This document shows, one piece after another, positions 36,001-51,296 of a stretch of DNA of 64,000 nt (its first letter is position 1; each line of letters begins with the position of its first letter). The notes under the pieces are model-generated. The model saw only the letters and a program-made list of their open reading frames with translations. It was not told the origin of the DNA and searched no databases. The stretch lies in assembly GCA_037447605.1 (NCBI GenBank), contig CM074804.1, positions 8,039,449 through 8,103,448 of the forward strand, read 5' to 3'. This DNA is from Zygnema circumcarinatum. Its lineage: Eukaryota > Streptophyta > Zygnematophyceae > Zygnematales > Zygnemataceae. A program made the position numbers and the translations under genes.

Positions 36001-37008
36001 TTGAGACAAAAAAGGCTTCACTTACAGCGTAGAGCGTCTCCAGCTTCGAGTTGTTTCTAAGAATTTCCAAAACTGTCCTGTAAGTCTCCCATAAAAACTT
36101 AAACCAGGGAGTAACCAGCTCTCGATCTGCACGATCTTTCCCCTTTTCGCCACTCACAAAGCTCAGCATCAAATCCTCCGGCGTTTTGTCCTCTTCTAAA
36201 TCCTTCACATCCAGCGACGTCACCTCAGCCGCTGCTTGTGCCTGAGCTTCCTCCGCCTTCTCTGTGGACAGCTTCATGAAGTGCTTAATGACCTCTTCTA
36301 AGGAACTAACATTCACTTGTTGGCAGACTATCCTGTATTGGATCAGACCATCCTTTGCAAAACGGCCTTTGCGCATGTCGACGCATAGTTCCACATACTT
36401 GAACATGATCTTCTCCAACGTTTTCTGCCATGTTCGATATCGTTTGGAGGTGATAAGGTCGTGAAGAGCCTGCAGGGCCGCCTGCTTCTGGCCGACATTC
36501 ATCAACTCTGCAACGAGACAGCAGACGAAGACGTTACCAAATTGTATTGAAGAAATATACGTTTACCACAACCTACAAACCTTGAACGACTCCAAACCGA
36601 ACATGAAATTCACCATTTACATGTTCCACTTGCAGCCGACCTTGCAAGAATCATGGCCAACTGCACACAAAAGTGTCTGCGTCGCTTTAAGGAGAAAACA
36701 GGCGTCCCAAAGCTCGCACTTCAGCATGCAACCTGTCGACCATGAACGCAAGAGTTTCCAATTCTCTGTCACAGCCATGAAGGCCCGTCCAGGACTCTCT
36801 CAAATAAAACAATCCCATTCTAATATCACAGATTCCACCACTCTCTCCCTCCTTGCGACGTGGCCGAACCGCCAGAAGCAGAATTCGCACACTCATCATC
36901 CAAAATCCAAAATTCCCCTCTTCCCCCTTGCGCCGCCATAGCCACCACTCTCTCCTCCTCACCTTCCGCACGCTTGAGCGCATTCTCGGGCTTCGCAAAG
37001 GTTGCCAT
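30089..37008 (-). CDS. TIF3A1: Eukaryotic translation initiation factor 3 subunit A
   Basis: Thirteen exons on the minus strand: 37008-36963, 36507-36026, 35573-35358, 34887-34519, 34326-34297, 33977-33750, 33535-33374, 33084-32857, 32635-32426, 32115-31906, 31723-31643, 31350-31149, 30798-30089; about 1,057 residues (plant eIF3a about 990). The start [15 protein letters not shown] matches the family. A helical/PCI region follows (to ~510, containing [14 protein letters not shown] and [14 protein letters not shown]). Next is a long charged coiled coil (~520-860; [11 protein letters not shown] is typical), then an Arg/Pro/Asp/Trp-rich tail with DDRW repeats. Role: the largest eIF3 scaffold subunit on the 40S ribosome. 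Exon 5 is a 30-nt microexon encoding [10 protein letters not shown], needed to match the family. An AAACCCTA telo-box lies about 90 bp upstream of the start. Confidence 0.97.
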
Positions 37009-37907
37009 GGCTGCCCCCGCTGCGCGCCGCCCTGGCCGCTCCTTGCGGAGAGGGAAAGAGGGCGACGAGAGAGAGAGCGCGCCGGCGAGTTCCAAAACCC
37101 TAACCCCTCCGACGCGGCCCGGGAACCGGCCAAGCCGCAAGCTGCAGCGCTGCCATCAAAGCATATGGGGCTCCATGCGGTGTCGCTGTTGCCAATTCCG
37201 GTGGCGAATCAGGGCAGTCTCTTCGAGCCCAGAAAGGGCCCAAACTCCGTTTTTTTCTTTCTTATTTTGTGCGCTAAAATAAAAACTTAACTCTTAACAG
37301 CGATCACGGTACGGCTCGAATTCTTTTTTGATTTCGTCATCAAACATCAACAAGAAAAGCCTTGATGCGAGCTGACGACTGTACGGAGTATGTTTAGTAC
37401 CAAGCACTATGCATGGCTGACCGCTGACATGGAAAGGGCACACAGGGTGACGTCATTCCAGCTTGCGATCGAGAAATGTTTTTTCTGAACCAGTTGGCGG
37501 TGCAAACCGGTCTTGGGCAGCGAATCAACAAATCCAGTGACGTCATAGTTTTGTAGGTGAGTGGCAAACTTGACCCCCTAATCCCCTATAAGAAAATGAC
37601 GTCATCAAGCTGGCCACTTCTGATGGGTTTCAGACGCAAAAGCTGCGAAACGACAGTTGAACGGCCAGTCGAACTGTCACAAAAACTGTCATAGAACCGG
37701 TTGCATAGAATCTAACGGAAGGGCGTTGCTGCCACAATAGAGTATTTTCCGACCAATGAAAAATTGGCACGTGTGCACCTAGTACACGCGGCAAATATTT
37801 AGTGGTGGATGCTTTGCCATATTGAGGGGGCATTTCCAGTGCTGAGGAACCCCCTGCTGAGTTCCTGCATGAAAGGAGAGCTCCTCCAGAAGGAGAGGCT
37901 GGCAGCC
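37009..37907. promoter_or_regulatory. Shared upstream region of eIF3a (-) and RRM protein (+)
   Basis: About 0.9 kb between divergent start codons. Three perfect TGACGTCA palindromes start at 37448, 37538 and 37597 (bZIP/CRE-type site). An AAACCCTA telo-box is at 37095-37102 near the eIF3a side. Confidence 0.6.
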
Positions 37908-40900
37908 ATGGCGGACCCGGACGACCCCTGCGCCGTTTACGTGGGAGGCCTCTCCTTCAGCACCGACGATGAAAGCCTTCGGAAGGAATTCTCCGACATG
38001 GGTGAAATTGCTTCCACAAAGGTGCGGCCTTTATTGAACTCTCAAAGGTGCACCCCTGTCCCTATTGTTTGTGGATCTTGATTTGATGATGAGGTGATAG
38101 CATGAAGACAGCAGAGCCTGGTTTGAGCCTGGATTTAGGGCCGGAGATGAGGCTGGGTGAAGAATGCGCAAGCGCATTGGAATGAATGTGCCTCTGCTGA
38201 ATGGGTCCAGGGTATCCTGCAAGGGTTTGCAGGGAGGGCCTAGAAGCATAAATATTGAAGAAGAAGGGAACTTACTGGCTGCGTTTCAAGGCAGGCATAC
38301 AGATTTGTGAGCCGGCGGAGAGGCCATATTTGGCAGCTCAGTGAGAACCGGTGCAAGATGTTGCAGGGAATGCTCTTGATAATGTCAAGCAAGGCGGCAA
38401 ATCATTCGTAAATTAAGAGAGATTCAATTATTTCGTAATCATCTGGATCGTCTTCGTGTCTTTTTCTTTTCCTGGGAGATTATTCCGTCCTTCAAATGGA
38501 CATACTTCTTATTCTGAGAAGGCGTATCGTCCTTGCTATGGCAAACTTGGCGATATGGACATACTTTGAACAATTTTTGGACATACATTGAGCAATTTTG
38601 GGACATATTTTGAATATATCTTGATCAGAGAGCGTTGTTGAGAAAGGTTTCATGGTTCCTGAGCTCATTTGCTACGGTTTGAAAGAAATGACGTCTCTGC
38701 TACACATTGTTTCCCCTTTCATATTCATGAGGTCAGTCCGTGATCATCCACGCTACCGTGGGGCTGACACGGTTTACTTCACTATTCAGTTTCTTGTTGA
38801 TTTGTTAGCACTCGTGAACAGTTTGCACCACTTGAATAGGCACGCGAACTGCTCCCCCTTCCCCATCCCTCTCCTCTTTCCCCTTTCCCTCTCTCCCTTC
38901 TCCGGTTATAGAGAGCCCACGCTGCGAAAAGAAAGGCAATGGGCAGTACACATTAGCGTCTCTCTATGCATGTCCAACGGCATTGTGTATTTGTATTTTT
39001 GCTCTAGTTATCGAGTGGTGTATTCTCTGCATAGCTTTGTGATAATTCAGCGTTCATTTTTTGTCCGTCTTTGCAATTGTTCAATGCAGGTCATATATGA
39101 TAGAGATACTCGTCAACCGCGCGGCTTCGGGTTTGTCGTGTTCACAAGTCCCCGGGCAGCACAAAATGCAATTCGAAAAATGGATGGCCAGGTGATTCAG
39201 TCCTGCTTAGAACTTTTCTGCACAAATCACTTTATGGAAAGTCCTCACATGCCTTTTTTGGAAGCGTGTGTTGAGTAATTGATAAGTGAGTCTCAGTCCT
39301 TAATGCAAAGGTACGGAATTCTGCTCTGCAGGTCATTGATGGTAGGCAGATTCGGGTGAGCGAGGTGAGAAAGAAAGAAGATCGTGCTTATGTTCGAGAT
39401 GCTTTCAGAGGGGGGAACAGAGATCGGGACCGCGATCGCGATCGTGATCGAGATCGGTAAGCTTCTTTGGATGTTTATGTATTCGAGAAAAGCTCGACAA
39501 TATTAGTTTTTGTAAGCAGTTTATCAATGTACGAGTCAATATACTGGGGAATCCCCTTTTGCTGTGTTCTTATTTTGTCCAGTTTGTCCTCCTCTACTCT
39601 CCCTCTCCCTTGTGAGGTAAACCTTTCTCAGTTTCGGACTGAGTCAGATTATTGTTAAGTGATCAGTTCGACATGTGAATTACTTTGCTGCAGCTTTAAT
39701 AGACGGTCACCTGGACCAATGAGAGGCCGAGCTCGTTCTCCTTCTGATTACAGACGGAGCCATTCCCCTCGTGAGTCCGTACAACTCCTTCATTGTTCTT
39801 ATCTGTTAATGTGAAGCCTTCCTCTCCATATTACAGCTGGTATTGGGACTTTGTTCAACTCTGCATTCCAATGTTACCGGCTCATTTGCCGAACATGAGA
39901 TATTTTGTTTTGTTGTGCAAGGCAGGTCGAAGTCCACGGCCCTCTTCCCCAGGCAGAAAGCCGAGTCATACTCCTCTCTCACGTTCTCCAGAGAGTCCTG
40001 CAAGGTATTGAAGAGAGTGAGTGAAGTTTTAGATTTGGAATGAAGATTTACTTTTAGCTTGCACTTTATCTGCATCGTTAGTTAGTGCTATGTTCCGGGT
40101 CGCTATTTTAACTTATGGGTTCGGTCAAAATGTGGCAAAGGAAGGTGGGAGGGAGTTGGTGGGAGTGAGGGAGGGTGAGGGTGTGGGTGGTTGAGGGAAA
40201 ATTCTTGTTAGCATTCGTTGTTGCTGCTTGTATCATCTTATGTGACTAGCTAGTGGTTGAGGTTAATGATTGATGGTTGACTTGCAGGAAAGGGCAAGAT
40301 CAGAAGCAAGATGGGGAGCAGGATGCGGGTGTCAATCCTCTAGATGGTGACGTCAGAGCTGAAAAGATGGCTACAGACGATCGAATAGCTGAACCAGAAC
40401 GGGTGAGATCAAACCTCACAGTTTTTATTTGGAATAAGACTAGCTAGTTTTTCTCTTTTTTGGCAAGGTTAAGCAGTGCTTATGTTGAAGGAAGTGCAAA
40501 TTGGGTCTCTTGGTTATGGGCTACAAATGCTTCAACTGTTGAATCCCCTTCTTGATTGAGCTCGGTGCTTGGCTGACTGTTTGACAAGAAGCAAGAATGC
40601 TCTGTGAATTTGTTTATAGAGGGGCCATAGTTAACTGTTTGCATCATCTTCACCATGTTTCATGCCTTAGCTTCATTCTTTACTTCAAATCTAAACTTAG
40701 CTTTTCTGAGGAATCAGGTGGGCCGCGAATATGATGATCTCCAGTCTGAGGTCGACCGGTTAACAGCAAAACGCAATGAATTGAATGAAAAGGTGAGATT
40801 CCGTCTCCATAGCATGAAGACGCAAATCTCAAAAGTACTTGCCTTGAACAATCTCGGAGCAATCATCATTGGAGTTTACTGCTTTCGTGGAATTGAGTAA

Positions 40901-41984
40901 GCCTTATCCAGATGTGATGGAAACAATTGAAAGCCATTGGTAGCCAGTACTCGTTTGGAATCCCATTTCTTTTCCATCCCTTCATCCTTTCGTCTTCTTT
41001 TCTTTCCCTTCTTTTCTTCTCCTTTTTCTTTCCCCATTTCTTTCTTCTTTTTCGCTTTCCATCCGTCTATTGTACTGAAACGTTTCCTTAGGGTTCCTTT
41101 TCAGGTCAAGGCTCTTGAGGCAAGCTTGGATCGAAGTGCTTCAGCGGAAGCGACCTTGGAAGCAAAAGTGCAGGTATTGGATATCTCCTTCTCTTTCTTG
41201 TCTCCCTTCGTCTCTCGCGGGAAGATTGCCTTTCGCCCTTCCACTCCGATTCTTTCACAGTGCAGTTAATCCACACCTTGTACTTGGGACTACTTTCAAT
41301 TTCATTGGAGTGTGTATTGAGGGAATTCACTTCTCTTTCCCTGTTGTGTGCTATTTTTTCTCGTTCTAAAGAGCAAAGAGGAGGTTGTCTTGTTCGAGAT
41401 TCTTGCAGAAACTTGAGCAATCCTTGAAGGAAGCTCTTGCAGTGCGGCAACAGAGATCGGGCAACTTCACAAAGGTGAGCTTTGATAATGAGGAGGGACA
41501 TAGACCGTTTTGAGTTTTCTCGTACTCTCTTTCGCATGAGAGGGGGATTTTGTACAGGATCGTCATTACATGTCTTAACTAACTTCGACTGCTCAACTTT
41601 TACAAAGGGTTTGTAGGGGCTTGTAGTTCTTCTTCGTCACATATTAATGCTGCGAGAATATCTTGATGGTTGTAGTTTGTGGAGAAAGAGTCTCAGCCTG
41701 TACTCGTATTTGAGGTTCTTTCGTTCTTCCATTGTTCTGCAATCTGTCAGCCTCTAATGCCTCAAATGATGCATGTTGCAGATTCGACGTGCTGTCATTC
41801 GAATTCAGGACGCCGAGGAGCAGCGGAAGGAGAGCGAGAAGGAGCTAAAGGTGAGCCGTTTTACATGCATTTGGCCCGTATGGTGATATGTGTTTGGTAA
41901 TTTTCTCCTTTTTTGTGCCTCACTTAGGGGTCGGTGTTTCAATTGAAGGTGCGCAAATCCCAAGTTGCCGCGTGTGCTTTCTGA
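37908..41984 (+). CDS. RRM and RS-rich RNA-binding protein with C-terminal coiled coil
   Basis: Eleven exons: 37908-38021, 39090-39191, 39332-39456, 39694-39770, 39926-40004, 40288-40402, 40718-40792, 41105-41173, 41409-41474, 41782-41850, 41928-41984; about 315 residues. One RRM spans ~8-85, with RNP2 VYVGGL and RNP1 RGFGFVVF. It is followed by an Arg-Asp dipeptide run, then Arg/Ser/Pro repeats (RRSPGP, RSPRPSSP, SRSPESPAR) and an acidic linker. Exons 7-11 encode heptad-like helices (REYDDLQSEVDRLTAKRNEL; KLEQSLKEALAVRQQRS). The layout resembles plant RRM proteins with a trailing coiled coil; I cannot assign an orthologue. Likely a nuclear pre-mRNA-processing factor (inference from RS and RRM). 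The ATG at 37908 is chosen because the RRM begins directly after it; in-frame ATGs exist upstream (37809). The short last exon (18 residues) is the least certain. Confidence 0.85.
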
Positions 41985-43005
41985 TGTGGCGAGCTATGGT
42001 TTGGATCATGAGTTTAGTCTGTGCCCTCAATGGATACTCACGCTGCCCTCAATGGGTATCAGAAACTCCCTATACCCGGGGATTCTTTTAAGTAGCATGC
42101 AGTTTGTGAACTTGCATAAGCGAGTCTTACTCACCCATTCCTTGTTACCTCGTCTATGTTATCCCCTTCAAGTGGACACACCATATTCTCACCATATTCA
42201 TCACTTGTTGGATGGTACGCAGGCTTTGATGACCAGCGTGGCTTCAGAGATAGAGCCTTTGGATGGTGAAGGCTAGTGGACATTCAGATAGTCACATATG
42301 GGCGATGGAAGGGTTGTGTTACTTCTATGGGGCCATGTACTCGTGCATGGGCCGTCTCTCCATCCCACGGGATAGTGCTGCTCGGTTTCCAAGGTCACCT
42401 CTCTCCTGTCAAGGGGTTGTACTGGACGAGTTTTTGTCATAAGGTTTTCTCCATTAGTTGCTGGAAGGTCAGCAGGGCATTGTGTGGCTGCATGTGCTCA
42501 AAAGGTCAGCATATGGCCGTGGAACGTGGGAGCCATTTTGACAAAGGCGACATGCTTTGAACGAGAAAGATTGATTCCATTGTGCTCAGTAGGCTGTACA
42601 ATGAAGGTGAAGGTGAAGGTGAAGGTGTGCAACTCGTCTCCCTTCCTGCTTAAAGCTTCTAGAGACACACGTACAGGTGAACACAATCTCACACGAGCAC
42701 ATATAGGTATGTGCATCTATGCATATCCATGCACGCAACGGACATACATACTCCCCCTCAACCACCTCATCAACCATCATACTTTTCCACTGATTATATA
42801 CAGTTCTTAATGGAACGTCAACAATCTCTCACCCAAGCGAGCGCGTCAACCAATGCAGCTCAATGTAGCCACAAGAATTACCTCTATTCACAAACAAACA
42901 ACTTTGACACAACAAACATATCCCTAATCAACAGAAAAAAAAAAAAACTAAACTCTCTCCTCTCCTCACATGAAGAAGACACAGCCCATAAGCGACACAG
43001 ACAGC
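41985..43005. other. Convergent gap, RRM gene to quinone oxidoreductase
   Basis: Contains both 3' ends. A small GAAGGT hexamer repeat (about four copies) is at 42603-42628, and an A run is near 42935. No gene recognised. Confidence 0.6.
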
Positions 43006-45216
43006 CTATGGTATGAGAACTGTAGAGCCGGTGGTCCTCCTCCCTTCGAGGTCTGCTTGCGCCTTTGAAACATCAGAAAGAGCATACCTCTGGTCGATGC
43101 GGACCTTCAAAAGGCCTCCTCCCACAGCTGCAAAGAGCTCTCCGGCGCTCTCAAGCAGGTCCCTCCTCTTGGCGGTGTAGTCAAGGAGAGAGGGGCGAGT
43201 GAGGAAGAGGGATTTTGCGGCTAAGGCAGAAAGGGGGATAGGGTCTGGTGTCCCTGAAGACTGCCCATAGCATATGAGGTAGCCGAAAGGGGCCAAGCAC
43301 TGCAAGGAGCCCTGCAGGACATCCGGCAGTTGAAACAGAGATTTTAGAATTTTGAAAATTTAAGGGTTTCAGAGAGTCATACAGGAAGGAGGAGTGGACT
43401 GGTTCAGATTCCATATGGGAGTTTCTGCGTCTGTTAAATTATACAGTAATGATGAAGATGAAGATGACATAAAGGATGAGATTACTGTTCGTTTACCTGA
43501 ACTGTGTCCTTCCCAACAGAGTCATATACAACAGCCACTCCTTCTCCGCCAGTTATCTCCTTCACTCGTTCCACAAAGTTCTCAGATTTGTAGAGGATTA
43601 TATGGTCCGCCCCATCCTCCTTCGCCTGCTTGGCCTTCTCCTCCGTAGAAACCGTTCCAATGACAACAGCTCCCAATGCTTTCCCCCACTGAACAAGTAA
43701 CGATCCGACCCCCCCCGCCGCTGCATGAACCAAAATCGTTTGCCCCGGCTGCACCTGCAAGGCCAAAAAGAGCAAAAGCAAAGTCCAGCATTCTCTCAGT
43801 GGAGAAGAGCTAAGAAACCAGTTTCTTCCTTAAAACTCTCTTCCGAGCAAACCTAATTCTGCAAGTAAAACCCTGCCAACCCACTGACTTAAAGACCTGT
43901 TCGACCCCAGCCAGGCTTACAACCAAACTCTTCGTACTCAAACTTTGCACCTTTTTATGCATATAAAAACCACTCTATTTCGGCAAAATTCGTTCTATTT
44001 GAACGCACCTTGAAGCAGCGCCGCAAGAGGAACTGCGCAGTCATCCCCTTGAGCAGCATGGCGGCTGCCATCTCATCGCTAATATTGTCCGGAATGGGTA
44101 TGAGTTTCTCTGCATCTATGAGTCTCTCTTGAGAATATGCACCCATAGGGCCGGCTGCATAGCCGACTCGGTCACCTACCATCCTGCCGGTCAATCCGGA
44201 GCCGACACCTGTCACTACTCCCACGGCCTCAAAGCCTGCACGGCCCATATCCAGCAAAGGGCAAAATTTGTTTGCTCAATAGTAGAGCATAGGGGAGGAT
44301 GAAGGGTTTCGGAGAACGGCAGAGATTGAAGTTCGAGGTCAGTGAAGTGGTTTAGAGGGAGTGGGGTTGAGTGGGGAGAGTCTTAGAATACGAATTTGAT
44401 TGAAATTTCCTTGTTCTCAGTGCGCTTCTACTTTGAAGGAGGCAGTACAGGTGTAGATTTTGAAGTTCAGAATGCAAAGGCCGATTAGGGTTAGCATTGA
44501 AGGCTCACCGGGGATAAAAGGGAATGAAGCTGGCTTGTAGACTCCTGTGCGAAAGTAAACATCAATGAAATTAAGCCCGATAGCAGTGTGCCGGATCTTT
44601 ACTTGGCCGGGGCCAGGCTCGCCCACCTCCACATCTTCCCATTTCAAAACCTGCATGCAAAATTAATAAAAGGAAAGAAAAGAAAAAATAAATGAGGATA
44701 GAAGCAATCACAAGCCGAAGGGTGAATACAGCGACCACCAATTCTTGAAAGTTTGAAGCCGAAACTATTTCAACAGGAGAGCTTCTATCCCTCCTCCCTT
44801 TCCTTATCAAAGGACGAACCCATCAACATATAAAAGCAATCTCAAATAAGCATGGACTCAATCCCATGCATCCAAATTTCTGCGAGATTTTTGCTACAAC
44901 TCTTTTTTCCAGTAAAAATGATCTCACACATCACCTCGGGTCCTCCAATTTCATACACTTTAATCGCTTTCGACATTGCTCCACGAGAAGCTTTCGTCCT
45001 ATCGCCTGCCTCCTCCCTGCTTGCAACGCCACTCCCTTCCAGACCCCCTACTTCCGCCTGTTTGCTGACAGCTCTCACAACCCTAACGAGTAGCCGTCCT
45101 CTCCCTCTCTCTGAACCCCTCGCTCTCACTCTCCCTCCCGCCCAAAATGCTGTCAGAGAGTCCGTCTGCCTGCACGCCAAGCCAAATCGGGAGACTACAG
45201 TAGAAAGAGCGCTCAT
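43006..45216 (-). CDS. NADPH:quinone oxidoreductase (zeta-crystallin type), organelle-targeted
   Basis: Five exons: 45216-44935, 44650-44509, 44235-44009, 43754-43497, 43311-43006; about 404 residues. The first ~80 residues are Ser/Arg/Ala-rich and look like a plastid or mitochondrial transit peptide. The mature part begins at MSKAIKVYEIGGPEVLKWED. The GroES-like domain follows (IGLNFIDVYFRTGVY), then the Rossmann domain with the nucleotide-binding loop HAAAGGVGSLL (~227-237) and VVYDSVGKDT. The zinc-ligand cysteines of alcohol dehydrogenases are absent, as expected for quinone oxidoreductases. Reaction: NADPH-dependent reduction of quinones or reactive enones. Length and layout match the Arabidopsis plastid-type homologue (about 406 residues, from memory). 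All four junctions join in phase. Confidence 0.93.
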
Positions 45217-46353
45217 GAAGGAGCTTGATGGGCTGCTCGCCCTCTTAATAGGGACCTTTACTCTTTACCTCACTCTCCTCCTGCTGCCTCTTCTTCGCCT
45301 GTCTGAAGGAGGGGCCATGGCTGCCATGCGACGAAGGTGCCCAAGGTTGTGACGTTAGCGTCACTGAGGATGACGTAAGTGATACGCGTGGAGATGGTGA
45401 CACGTTGCATTGCATTGCACTTTCCTTTGGCCCCTTTTTCCCTCCCTTGGGGTTCGCACCTGCTTATGGAGTGTGATGAAACTTGGGGAAGACTTGGGAA
45501 ACTGGTTCTCTCAAAAGTTGGGAAAAGGTTTTGCTTTTTCGAGAGAGGCCATGTAAGGGGAATGTGTCGACTTGTGGAAGAATTGAGAACAGTTTTGACA
45601 TTATTTTTTTCTTTGTCAATGATTGCAACCATTGGACCATTGATTCGCAACCACCCACCAATGGTTGTAACCACTAGCAGCAATCACCCTTCAAGGTCTG
45701 GATGTCGATAAAGGCCAACTCTTTTGCAGCTTCCCCACTGACAAAAAAAGCAAGAAGAGCCTAAAACGACCCCCCCCCGCCCCTCCCCTCCCTCAGTTTT
45801 TCCACATTGACTTATGTACATGTCACATGTTTTGTTTTGTTTTTGTCTCTTTCCTTTCCTTGTATGGAAGAGGCATTGCCTTGCCACGCCCTGCAGAACC
45901 CTCTACATGAGAAAACGAAGAAAGGAATGATGTAAAGAACAGGATGAACACATGGCAACGCATCACATCATCACCCATTCGACAAGGCAAAAAGTGACGT
46001 ATCCGGGTCTTCTCTTTATTTCAAAAGGGACAGCGTTGGCATTGAAATTTTAAAAAAAGTTTGAATTTTCAATTGTGCCTACAAAAAAAAATGTGCCGAA
46101 AATAACCTGCCAGTGAAGGTAGGTGCAAAAAAAGAATCTCATGTGTCCCCCTGTCAGAAAGTTAAGAAAGAGAAAATAAATCCAAGGCGAGCCATGCCTT
46201 GCTTCCTGCCTGCCATGCAATTAGGGTTAAACAGCGACTGAATTCAGCGAAATTTCTGTCCAGGAAATGGCCCAACATGTAAAGGAGCAAGTGCTCGCAT
46301 AGCCCCCAAAATTAAACATTTAATCTGTCGAGAATTCGAAGTCGATGATCTGA
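45217..46353. other. Upstream region of quinone oxidoreductase
   Basis: Promoter side of the quinone oxidoreductase gene and 3' side of the DiT gene. It holds a short copy of the CCAATGGTTG family (45614-45676). No other gene seen. Confidence 0.6.
45614..45676. repeat. CCAATGGTTG repeat fragment, copy 4
   Basis: TTGCAACCATTGGACCATTG, then a spacer, then CCACCAATGGTTGTAACC. It shows that the family is dispersed and not confined to 23-27 kb. Confidence 0.8.
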
Positions 46354-51296
<4,943 letters not shown>

